From Pratylenchus scribneri (lineage: Eukaryota; Nematoda; Chromadorea; Rhabditida; Pratylenchidae): a stretch of 64,000 nt of DNA. Under the pieces are notes generated by a model. That model was not told the origin of the DNA, searched no databases, and worked only from the letters and a program-made list of their open reading frames with translations. The DNA is taken from assembly GCA_030063045.1 (NCBI GenBank), contig JAQSEB010000072.1:248001-312000 (forward strand). Reading direction: 5' to 3'. Position 1 is the stretch's first letter. Each line of letters opens with the position of its first letter. Shown here piece by piece: positions 27,578-37,745 of the stretch. Made by a program: the position numbers and the translations under genes.

Positions 27578-28090
27578 TATCCTCATCTTCTCATCATCTT
27601 CATCTTCCTCTTAACCTCATCTTCATCACCCTCTCATTCTCGACTTCATCATCATCTTTATCCTCATCTCATCATCTTGTTCATCTTCATTTTCATCATT
27701 ATTATTATCTTCATCTTCATCCTCATTATCATCTCATCTTCATCATCTTCATCATTATCCTCATCTTCATCATTTTCTTCATCTTCTTCATCATTATCCT
27801 CATCCTCTCACCCTCATCTTCATTCTCATCTTCATCATCTTAATTCTCATCTTCATCATCATCTTTATCCTCATAATCTTCATCATCATCCTCATCAGCC
27901 TCTTCACCATCCTCATCATCTTTCTCATCTTCATCCTCATCTTCAAAATCATCATAATCCTTATCTTCATCTTCCTATCATTCAAATCTTCATCATCATC
28001 ATTATCCTCATCTTCACCATCTTCTTCAACCTCATCCTCATCATCTTCTCCATCATCTTCATCATCTTAATCATCCTATTATATATTATA
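26405..28090. repeat. TCATCA/TCATCT microsatellite field with a 437-bp internal duplication
   Basis: About 1.7 kb built from TCATCA, TCATCT and TTATCC words, including a pure CAT run at about 27500-27575. Landmarks recur 437 bp apart (AGCGTCC at 26624 and 27061; TTATGCTCATC at 26914 and 27351), so part of the field is a tandem duplication. Long frames in all phases here (poly-His, poly-Ser, poly-Ile or poly-Met) are products of the repeat, not genes. Confidence 0.95.
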
Positions 28091-28666
28091 GGTCTTGTCG
28101 CCCCGCCCCGAAAAAACAGGATGCATCAATATTCGTTCCTTTTTGCATAAATAAATCATTTTAAAAATTGAGAAAAGTTAATTGATTAGATGCTTTATTG
28201 CTATGCATGAATACTAATTTATCTGTAAAATGCTTAATTTAACTTTTATTCAGAATAAAATTAGTGCTTTTTGCTTATTTTTAATATTGGAAATTTTTTG
28301 TAAAAATCATAGATTAGATAATGTCTAATCAAAAATCTAATGCCAAATTCGTGATCAGCGCCCCAAATTACCCTAAGAAAGTTGCATCCCGAAATAATAA
28401 AACAATTTTTAATTTGGGACCCCTTTTCTTTACATTTGCCTTTAAAAATACATAACGCCAAAGATAATTTAAACAATATTTTTTGGGGACAAACCAACAG
28501 AAAATTATATATAGGATTATTCAGAAGGAATAATCGGGTCAGAAGTCAATAAAATCTTAATCCATTTTTTCGAAGATTTATGAATGAATGCATTATATTA
28601 GTCCTTTCTGAAAATATTTGTAAGGTTTATATTTTAGAAAAATCACTTAAAAATATGAAAAAAATT
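28091..28666. other. Spacer, nothing recognised
   Basis: A+T-rich sequence with no supported gene between the microsatellite and the tRNA-like units. Confidence 0.4.
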
Positions 28667-28757
28667 GTGGCATGGCTGGTGTGGATTCGAACTCACACTT
28701 GTGTGCGTCATCCTTTCCCTTTTACGGGTTGCTTTACCGGTTAAGCCATGCCAGCCA
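28667..28757 (-). repeat. tRNA-derived Pol III unit 1 (SINE-like or tRNA pseudogene)
   Basis: On the minus strand the unit begins GGCTGGCATGGC, has an A-box-like TGGCTTAACCGG, a B-box GAGTTCGAATCC, and ends CCATGCC, which pairs with GGCATGG as a 7-bp acceptor stem. The T stem pairs only if one A is bulged, so a normal tRNA is unlikely. The 3' flank is CACAATTTTTTTC, giving a T-run terminator. A related unit lies at 29070-29163. Confidence 0.6.
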
Positions 28758-29069
28758 AAGAGTGTCTTCTCTATATATCTTTTAGCAAAACAAAAAAGAA
28801 TAGAGACCACTTTTCTTTGTTTCCCCTACCAACCAAAGGAATTTTCCCGTCACGGGTTGTGTAGGAATAGGAATAGGAAGAACAACGGGTATAATTTAAA
28901 ATAAAATTAGATTCTTTATACAATTTAATATTTATAAAGTCATTTAAATATTGGCAAAATTGTCTATGTTTGAAAGTGGTACTAATTTTATTATATTATA
29001 ATTATACTCTCTAATGCTCTTCCAATTGTGAGTAATGCCAGTAAATGCGGCAAAAATATTGAAAAAATT

Positions 29070-29163
29070 GTGGCAGGACTACTATGTGCAGTGGGGTCGA
29101 ACCCGCACTTTGGGGCATTTGGCTGTATTCGTCCTTAAGGACTAACCGATTGAGCCATGCCAA
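29070..29163 (-). repeat. tRNA-derived Pol III unit 2 (SINE-like or tRNA pseudogene)
   Basis: Same plan as the unit 400 bp away: minus-strand start TGGCATGGCTCAATCGGTTAG (A-box), B-box GGGTTCGACCCC, and the shared 3' flank TGCCACAATTTTTTC. The acceptor arms match imperfectly. The shared tail outside the tRNA part argues for a repeat family rather than two independent tRNA genes. Confidence 0.55.
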
Positions 29164-29449
29164 TCTCAATGCTGCTGCATATAAATGACACTTTAATCTT
29201 TTCTTCTATTTTCCCTCTTTCCAGCGGGCAGTCAATGAACAGAGAAATTTTCTTTTATACTCCATCATCCATCATTAGTCTTTATCTTTTATTTTTTCCG
29301 CTAGTTAATTTTATTTCTTTTTCTGATCTTTGAATGAATTTAATAAAATTGAATGCTTTATTTAAATGATAAAATTCAAAATAATATATATGAAAAATAA
29401 ACAACTAATTTATCATTTTATTCAATTTTTTTGTGACTTAAATACTTAC

Positions 29450-32400
29450 TTATTTTATAAAATTATGGAAAATATTCAACAATAATTTTGTGAATTTCCA
29501 TCCAATCCAAATTAGTCCAATCAAAATTACCAAAGTGAATGTGATTGCATCCAATGAATAATAAATAAACCAATTCATTTCATTTTCGGTCGGCAAATTC
29601 AGCTCATTTAAGTCCGAAAATTCAGCCGCAAATTCCACCCAACGAATTAATTTTTCAGCAGGTAAAAATGGCGTTTGGATTACTTTTTTCTGAATTTGTT
29701 TTGCCTTTTCCGCATATTTTGGGTCATTTATTATCTAAATAGCACAATTACATTTTCACATTTTTATTCCTTTTGTTTGCCTTTTTCAACGCATTCACCA
29801 AAAATTGTTCGGCATTTGGTCCATTCAATTCCCGAACATTCACATAATCGGCAACTCCATGGCTTTTTGCCACTCTCAAATTGTAAAGTTGATCGACTAG
29901 AATTGGAATGCCCAATACAGGAATTCCTGCTCCAATTGCTTCCGTTAAACTGTTTTGACCGCAATGAGAAATGAACAATCGTAGATTTGGATGTTCTGTA
30001 AATGAAAAGTAGAACAAATTTTTTGCATTGTCTGAATATCTTAGAAAATTTTTCAGCTACAATAAATTCACATATAAGAAAGTATCAATTATAAGCCTAT
30101 GGGCTTATAATATTCAGAGTCAGAGCATTTGTAATCTGTATTTTAATTTCAGAACCTCGCCAGAATGGGTTTATATTAGAGGATGCGTTTCTATTAGAAG
30201 TTGGGCTTATAAATTCAGAGAGAAAAAATACATATACTAAATATAATTTTATTGAATAAAATTTGGAATAAATCTAACAATTTACTAAATATTTTGTATT
30301 TTCTACCAAACATTTTTGTTTTTGTTTCTCCAAATATTTTAATTTTTTTGTTTCTCCAATCATTTTAATGTTTTATTTCTCCAAACATTTTAATGTTTTT
30401 ATTTCTCCAAACATTTTAATGTTTTTATTTCTCCAAACATTTTAATGTTTTTATTTCTCCAAACATTTTAATGTTTTTATTTCTCCAAACATTTTAATGT
30501 TTTTATTTCTCCAAACATTTTAATGTTTTTATTTCTCCAAACATTTTAATGTTTTTGTTTTTTTTCAAACATTTTAATGTTTTTATTTCTCCAAACATTT
30601 AATGTTTTTATTTCTCCAAACATTTTAATGTTTTTATTTCTCCAAACATTTTAATTTTTTTATTTCTCCAAACATTTTAATGTTTTTATTTCTCCAAACA
30701 TTTTAATTTTTTATTTCTCCAAACATTTTAATGTTTTTATTTCTCCAAACATTTTAATTTTTTTATTTCTCCAAACATTTTAATGTTTTTATTTCTCCAA
30801 ACATTTTAATGTTTTTGTTTCTCCAAACATTTTAATGTTTTATTTCTCCAAACATTTTAATGTTTTTGTTTCTCCAAACATTTAAATATTTTTGTTTCTC
30901 CAAATATTTTAATGTTTTTGTTTCTCCAAACATTTTAATGTTTTTGTACCATTTTATGTTTTGTTTCTCCAAATATTTTAATGTTTTTGTTTTTTTTCAA
31001 ACATTGTTTTTATTTTTCCAATCATTTTTATGTACCATAGTTATAATTTAATATACTAATTTTTCCTTGAAAAATTAATTTAATGTGCAAATATTTTTCG
31101 TGATAAGCCAGCCATTCACTCACTTAAAACGGCGGATTGACGAATCCATTCAAAAATATGAACATTTGGGGTGGCCGCAAATAATTCCGCATCAGCATCC
31201 CTTGAGGCATTATCCAATTTCCAAATAAATTGAATTTGAGGGAATTGGGCCAATGCCCTTAGAATTGCCCTTCGCATTTCTGGCCTCATTCCCGTTGTTT
31301 CGGCTGCAGAACCGAATGTGAAAAGGACGGCGCCTTCTTTGGCATTGTCCAAAATATGTTGGCTTCTCTTTAAGACAAATTATTAATTATTTGAATTTGT
31401 TTACTTCATCCAAATATTCCTCTTTATCTCCAATTTTGTCGACCAATCCTCCAATATAAATAATTTTATTTGAAATTGGAGTAGGCATTTCAAAAAATGG
31501 ATTTGAATTGATGAAAATCAATGCAGCATTCTGAGCAATTTCTTTCAATTTTGGGAATTCTGGACCAAATTCATGTTGGAATAATGGATCCTGGGTAATT
31601 TAAATAATAATTATTAATTAAAATTAAATTAAGAGAGACTTGAGATTGGACAGTTCTATCATCCATCCAGGCCCAATCATAAAAATGATTGATAAAATTA
31701 ACAAAACGAGCAAAAAATGATGATTCCAATGGTTGGATGTTGGAAATAATATCTTAAAAAATTTAGAATTAATTACAAAATTTGAAATTTCAATAATTTT
31801 AAAATTTATTTTATTCAAAAAGTATTCCCTTATGTGGTAAAGCGAGCATGGACCATTAATTTTACCTAACTTTTCTCTAGTATGCCAATTTTGGGATGCA
31901 AATGCAAATATTGACATTAACCATGGATAATTCACCTTTTTAATATTGATATAATCTAATTTAGATATCCAATTATGAATTAAATAAGACCAATTTTGTG
32001 CTTAGAATTAACCCCCCCCCCCCCCCCCCGAATAAAAATTAATTTGATTAAAATGAAAAATTTTTAATAATTTGAGGAAAGCATAATTAGCGAATTAATA
32101 AATTTTTAAAAAAATTATCGAACTTGGCATAAAGCTAGGAAATGTTGGCATTCCAAAACGGCGTCCAATAAGTGGAAAAAGTGGAACGGCTGATGCGACC
32201 AATTTTGTACGGACACCAATTGCATGGAAAATTCCCATCGAACAAATGTCGTACATTTCCGTAATTCCAACGTCAAAATTTTCTTTTCTCAATTGGCCCA
32301 AAAATTCTTTTTTATTTAGTAAATCTAACAAATGATTGCAGAATAAAAGTATTTTGTTAGAACCTTGGCACATTATATTGCAAATTCTGGCCATTACTTT

Positions 32401-34644
32401 GTATGGATGATTCATGAAATTAAATGTTGGCCAATTGCCAGCAAATGCTTCAGCGTGGATAAGATCCATGAAAATGTCCATCAATTGGGCCATGTATTTT
32501 GCTTCCGGTTCTATTCGATATATATGCCGCACAAATTTCGTTTCATTTGAGGGAAATTCCGGATTCGAGAAATATTTGATGAAATGCTAAAAAAAGTGGG
32601 ATTATTTTCTATGTGAAGGATATATTTTGGTAACCCCCTATTTTAATTTTGGCCATTATTCAGCGAGGAATAAAACGGGAAAAAAAACTAATTTGAAAAG
32701 AGAGTAAGTCATTTAAAAACCTAAATTCTAAAAATGTTTTTAAAAAATAAATTATAAAATAAGTATTATTTTTAATATATATCATTTTTCTACCTAATGA
32801 ACTATAAATAGACAAATTAAAATTAATGACAATGCCAGCCAGGGTATTGAATTTTTGGTAAATATTAAAAATATGGGCCTTAAAAAATTTCGGTCTAAAA
32901 TGGTCTTAGATCTGTTTGTTTGTACTAGGGCTCGGATAGTTATGTAAATAAAAAGTCCAAAATATGTACATAAAATATGTATAAAAAGTTGAAAATATGT
33001 ACAAAAAAATTCAAAATATGTACGAAAATTTTCACTTTTTAGTAATTTTTTGAATATTTTTAAACCATTTTTATACAATTTTTGAAGAAAAATGCCGAAG
33101 AAAGCATAAAAATTGAAATTTCCAACCAAAAAAAATTATTTGACTCGGATGAGATTCGAACCCAAGCTCTCGCATATTTCGCAATCCAAAAACCCCCTCT
33201 CTTCGCCATTCGGCCAAAATTTCCAGTCACCAAAATCATATATTTTTGCACATTTTGAAGGCAAAGAATATAAATTTTCTTAATCCACCCAAGAATTTTT
33301 CGCATATTTTATACAATTTATCAAATTTTAATTCAAAAATTTTCATTTTTATTGCTTTTTTTGTTGAAAATTTTCCAAAAAATGGCAAAATATGTAAATT
33401 ATGTAGAAAAATCGCAAAATATGTAAATATGTATGAAAAGTCGAAAATATGTAAATTTATGTAAATAAAACTTCACGCTAGAAGCTTCAAACCAACTGGG
33501 AAATGCTTTTTTTATGCTTATTTCGACGTTCTGATATTAGGAAAAAAATATGTATTTACATAACTATCCGAGCCCTAGTTTGTACTTTATATGATTGTTT
33601 TATACCATTTTAGGGCGCGGAAAGCAGGTTTCATATCATTTTATCGATTTTGCAAAAACAATAAAAAGTGAAGGGTCCCCCCTTTGGGTCAAAAATTTCA
33701 AATTGTTTTTTTCATGGCCATATTATACCTCAATCGACGCGTTTCGATGAGAGGAGCACGAAAATGGCATCGGTTTGACGTAAAATTCAAAATTTAAAAA
33801 ATTATGACCATTTTTGTTTCGCTGGAATGTGTTGGAACTGCGGAGGAATGTAAGAGTGGACTCCGGAGTGTGCGTAGCCGAAGCGCGGGAACTGGACGAG
33901 TGCTTGGCGAGCGAAGCGAGCCAAGCACTCGTCTGGTCGCACGGAGGCGGAGCACACGGAGGAGTCCACTCTGAAATGCCCACCGCAGCAGTTCCAATCC
34001 GTATTTCCTTTGCGCGACTATAACTTTTTTTATTTTTGAGTTTTATGCAAAATCATTAGTAGATTCGTACTCCGCTCGTCGAGACGCGTCGATTGAGGTA
34101 TGATATGATCAAAAAATTTTTTTGAAAATTTTCGACCTATAGGGGGGACCCTTCACTTTTCGAAAATTTCGAAATTTTTTCCTAATAAAAACGTTTTTCC
34201 GCGCCCTATTTTTGATAAATATAATCATTTTATCGCACGATAGAACATTTAGAATATGTTTTAAATTTTTTAGGCCCATATTCTTAATATTTTCCGAATT
34301 TTTTTTAATATTTAAATTGAAAATAAAAATTTGGCAAAAAAATAATCCATTGTGTGTATAAAAATTATTATGAGCAAAAAAAATAATTTCATAAAATTAT
34401 TTTGTAAAATCCCAATTGTTAATATATTTACCACATCATGTCCAGCTTGCTGGAGTGTATCCGCAATTTTGCCCATAAATTGGGCATGGCTATAGGCGAA
34501 TGAGGGCGAGTAGACCAAAATTTTGAGCTTTCTTTTTGATGGATATTCTGAAGCCGTTGAAAATGGCAAAATCCATTGTAGAAAAATAATGGAAATTAAT
34601 AAAATATTTGAATAATAATTCATAAATGAACTGATTTTATGCAA
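29450..34644 (-). CDS. UDP-glycosyltransferase UGT-a
   Basis: Seven exons on the minus strand (34644-34432, 32586-32124, 31752-31640, 31590-31405, 31367-31124, 29995-29781, 29734-29450) join in frame to 572 residues. The order is typical of a GT1-family enzyme of the ER membrane: signal peptide, KILVYSPSFAYSHAQFMG near the start (acceptor-binding half, with the likely catalytic His), FDVGITEMYD, FTFGSAAE at 341-348, the UDP-sugar signature around HCGQNS (417-422) and GIPVLGIP, then a membrane helix (about 541-560) and short tail. Such enzymes add a sugar to small lipophilic molecules. The usual Trp of HCGWNS is Gln here. The last intron appears to start with GC. A second Met at residue 8 could be the start. 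Intron 1 carries two mobile elements and intron 5 a minisatellite. Mirror partner of UGT-b. Confidence 0.88.
30310..31010. repeat. 26-bp minisatellite in UGT-a intron 5
   Basis: About 25 tandem units of TTTTTATTTCTCCAAACATT plus TTAATG, with indels and G/A variants becoming looser at both edges. It fills most of the 1.1-kb intron between the UGT-a exons at 31124 and 29995. UGT-b has no intron at this position. Confidence 0.93.
32012..32029. repeat. Run of 18 C
   Basis: A pure C tract in UGT-a intron 2. Length should be treated with caution because homopolymers are prone to slippage and sequencing error. Confidence 0.8.
32926..33577. mobile_element. hAT-like non-autonomous element H3 (652 bp) in UGT-a intron 1
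   Basis: Inverted termini match over 25 bp, beginning TAGGGCTCGGATAGTTATGT, and are flanked by the 8-bp direct repeat GTTTGTAC (32918-32925 and 33578-33585). Subterminal regions are full of AATATGTA / TATGTAAAT words in both orientations, like hAT transposase-binding motifs. No transposase frame. A tRNA-like module lies inside (33142-33228). Confidence 0.93.
33142..33228 (-). repeat. tRNA-like module inside element H3
   Basis: The minus strand shows an A-box-like TTGGCCGAATGG and a B-box GGGTTCGAATCTC with a 7-base loop and mostly paired T stem. End arms GACT...AGTC pair at five of seven positions. The spacing suggests derivation from a Ser- or Leu-type tRNA. It lies within the element's termini, so it moves with the element. 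A working tRNA is unlikely. Confidence 0.5.
33611..34208. mobile_element. Long foldback element F1 in UGT-a intron 1
   Basis: Ends are GGGCGCGGAAA and TTTCCGCGCCC, each flanked by TA, a possible target duplication. Nested inverted pairs continue inward: AAGGGTCCCCCC with GGGGGGACCCTT, and ATCGACGCGT with ACGCGTCGAT. At the centre is a G+C-rich palindrome (CGAGTGCTTGGC with GCCAAGCACTCG). Almost the whole 598 bp can fold into one hairpin. The core is related to the element at 41371-42180. Open frames across it (33723-34023) are not genes. Confidence 0.85.
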
Positions 34645-34961
34645 AAAATTAAATATTTATTAGAGAATATTAATGTATTAAATTTAGAATTAATTATAAA
34701 TAAATATAAAAATGATAGTAAAATATTCTCAAGAAAATGAAACGAGGAACGACTGTCTGATTAAAATTAATAATTATTTTAGTGAATGGGTGAAAGGAAA
34801 AAGAAGGAAATATGGACCAAGTGAAGTTTGAAAAATGAACAAACATAAGAAGGAATGTGTAGTTTGGAAATATAAAAACAATTTCAGACTCCATTTTAGA
34901 TCATTTTTAGTACAATTCTCCAATTTTTGTGAACAATGATCATTAAATAGAATTTTAAAAA

Positions 34962-36934
34962 TTATTTAACATCTTCTGCCTTTGGTCGAAATCTTCGATT
35001 TAGTTTGCAAACCAAATAGGAAAGAAGGAGAGGAATTGGAGTGCAACATGCAACCACAATTGGCAATAAACTGGCCATATCACCTTGCACCCCTGGGAAT
35101 GTCAACTTTAACACCATAATCGCAATTCCCGTATTCTGAACACCCGTTTCGATTGCCTGGGAAATAAATTTGTGGAATTGAAAAAGATTTAAATTTTATT
35201 ATTTGAAATAAATTTGTTGACATGTTCAGGACTTATGGAATTGACATAAGAAAATAAGAATTTAAAATATTTTTAATGCTAAGCAGGGATATAATTTTAT
35301 TTATTCATAATCTTAATTAGTCATCTTGATAAGAATATGCTGATATATACAGTTAAGAATGGAGAAAATTGGACAAAATGGAAAGTCGATTTTCATGTTT
35401 AGCATTGACTACTCCTAGGAATATATTTCAAAACTAAGCAAATTTATTTTTTTTAATTCATTAATTATATTTTCACAATATTAAATATATTCCAATTTAT
35501 CTCATTTAATTAAATTACTTACAATTGCAATCACATCTGGTGTCTTTTGTGCAAACAAAACTGAACAAAAGCTGCCAAACATGAATCCGAACAAAGGCAG
35601 AAGCATTCCACTAGAAAGAATATAATTAAATAAAAAATTCACATAAATGACTAACGCTAGGGAAATTCTCCATGTGATCAATTTTAGGATCCAAAAATTG
35701 TTGATCGCACCAAAAATAATAATGAAAAGGAGAACGCAAATTATGAATGGCCGAAACCACTGTAAAATGATGAAAAATTTGCATATTTTTCAACTATTTT
35801 ATGGACTCACACTGCGCATTTTGGTAGCCAAATTTGGCCGGTATTTGGCAATCAGCAATCCGATGAGCAAAGGAAAAATTAGGCTGAATATTGAGATAAC
35901 CATTTTTTGATAAGGAATTAGGACGGTGGCATTTGGAGTGACCGATGCCATTAATTTGGCGCCCAAAATTCGAATCCAAATTGGCATCATTACTTTTGGA
36001 AAATATTAAAATTATTAGAATTAGAATATATATTGAATTTTATGTTTTTAGGTTATATTAAATAATTTTTATGTCAAATTAAATAATTTATAAATCTTTG
36101 ATAACCATTTTAAAATAGTTATTAATAACTATTGGTCATTGGCTTAAAATTTATTATAAACGAATTTCATTATTTCTTTAACAAAATAAATATTTGAATC
36201 ACCCAAAGAATTACCCATTGCTCCAATTGTGCTAATGAATGTCATTGTGATTGATAAATTTGCATTGCCTCCCAACAAAATTGTCCAATAATTACTGGCA
36301 CCACCCCCGGGTGAACAGCCGGTCACGAATAAACCAATGGCCCATAAATGTTTACTCTCATTGTCAGTGGAAAGTAGGCCAACTGCGATGGAAAATGCCA
36401 ACTGAAAAAACAAATAAAATTGAAGAATTTTTGCAAGTTTCTTTTTTTTTTTATAATTTTTGATATAGTATTGCAGCCGATCTCTCTTTTTTAACCTAAT
36501 TATATTAAGCTAGCCGATATGGTTTAATTTAAAATCAAAATCTGTTAAAGACTGCAATATTGAAATAATCTTTTCATGAATAAATTATTAATTTAAAAAT
36601 GAATGCTAAACTAAGCACTTACCAAGGGCATCCAAACAAATTGTGTGAAAAAGGCGATTACAGGGGCAAATGGCCTTCGAATTGTTTGAGAAACAATTTT
36701 CAAATCCAACTGACAAAATTAAAAACGAAAATAAAATAAAATAATATAAAAATATGTAGGCACCTCGCATCCCATCAAAACATTGGCCAACATGATTAGG
36801 CAAACCAAACAAATGACGAATATTCGATCCAACAATTCACGGTTGGCCTCGAGGAAGGTCAATAAATTTGTGGTGGATGATTCATTGGAATGTTGTTCCA
36901 TTCTCATCAGGGAAGAATTGTTTGAAAAGTACAT
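34962..36934 (-). CDS. SLC10-family sodium/organic-anion (bile-acid type) transporter, copy a
   Basis: Seven exons (36934-36764, 36709-36623, 36401-36215, 35992-35811, 35759-35656, 35610-35523, 35156-34962) give 337 residues in frame. The family signature [13 protein letters not shown] lies at 114-126, followed by [12 protein letters not shown]. Hydrophobic helices fill the rest, including VPFF-like IAFFTQFVWMPL and [17 protein letters not shown]10 proteins carry sterol or steroid-type anions into cells with sodium across the plasma membrane; the substrate here is unknown. Exon boundaries and phases match copy b exon for exon, which strongly supports the model. The protein ends at RPKAEDVK, where copy b instead splices to another exon. 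It starts 319 bp beyond the UGT-a start codon, same strand. Confidence 0.92.
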
Positions 36935-37745
36935 TAAAATTAAAATAATTTCGATGACAATTTAATTTATCTTTTTGTATTCAAACATAAAAATTAATTT
37001 AAAATAGTAAAAATATTTATTAAATTTTAATTTTGAATCAAAATAATAAATGAAGTCTTTTTTGATCCAAATTTTTTATTTTATTTATTATACTTATTAT
37101 CTTTTTTAACACAACTTTTTCATTCGGAGAAAAATTTTAAATAAATTAATTAATAAGTAAACGAAATATTTTTCATAAGAATGGATTAATTATTTGTTAA
37201 ATTATACATTAGAATGGAATTTTACAATGCAATTTGGGCAAAAAATAATCCTGGACACATCCGTTATTAATAAATATGTGAGACGGGAGAGTGAATAGAC
37301 AGAAATTTTACCCAATTTTTATCATTTATCCAAAATAATTAAAAACTTTCCATTTCTCCTTTATTTATTTTATCAATCTTTTGACTCAAAAATGGGTGTA
37401 GCAATCAAAAATCAAAATGACGATGATACAAAAATACCAGCAGCTATTATTGGTACTTCTTAATTATCTTTTCAGATTTTTTTGGGTCAATTGGGGAAAG
37501 ATAAATGTAACCTCCATATAAGAGTCATCTCTGGTTAGAGTCTTTAGGAGAAATGTTATCATCTCACGTATCCCTAACCCTAACCCTAATCACCCATAGG
37601 GGGACCCTACGTTTTTAAAAAAAATGAGTACAGATAATTAAGAAATACTCTATAGCAATTTATGTAAATACAAACATTTAATATTATTATGAAGGGAATA
37701 GAATTTTTTCATTAGGCTCTGTTCAATATTGCTTCTTCAATTCAA
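36935..37745. other. Spacer with two dispersed repeat fragments
   Basis: At about 37204-37440 lies a segment similar to 46715-46990. At 37450-37610 lies a segment similar to 52427-52560 (TTTTGGGTCAA, GGGGAAA, CCTAACCCTAATCAC, ATAGGGG). Neither is a supportable gene: the first has in-frame stops in the direction that reads best in its partner. Confidence 0.55.

Noticed and set aside
26471..28150. Long open frames rich in His, Ser, Ile or Met on both strands
   Set aside because: They are translations of the TCATCA microsatellite in different phases; open in several frames at once, with no domain.
31624..31935. 103-codon minus-strand frame as an extra UGT-a exon
   Set aside because: Alignment to UGT-b and phase matching place exon 3 at 31752-31640 in this same stretch; the upstream part has no counterpart and is intronic.
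33723..34023. Ser/Arg-rich frames on both strands
   Set aside because: They lie across the G+C-rich centre of foldback element F1 and have no splice or domain support.
37566..37590. Telomere-like CCCTAA repeats
   Set aside because: Only about two and a half imperfect units inside a dispersed repeat that recurs at 52530; not a telomere.
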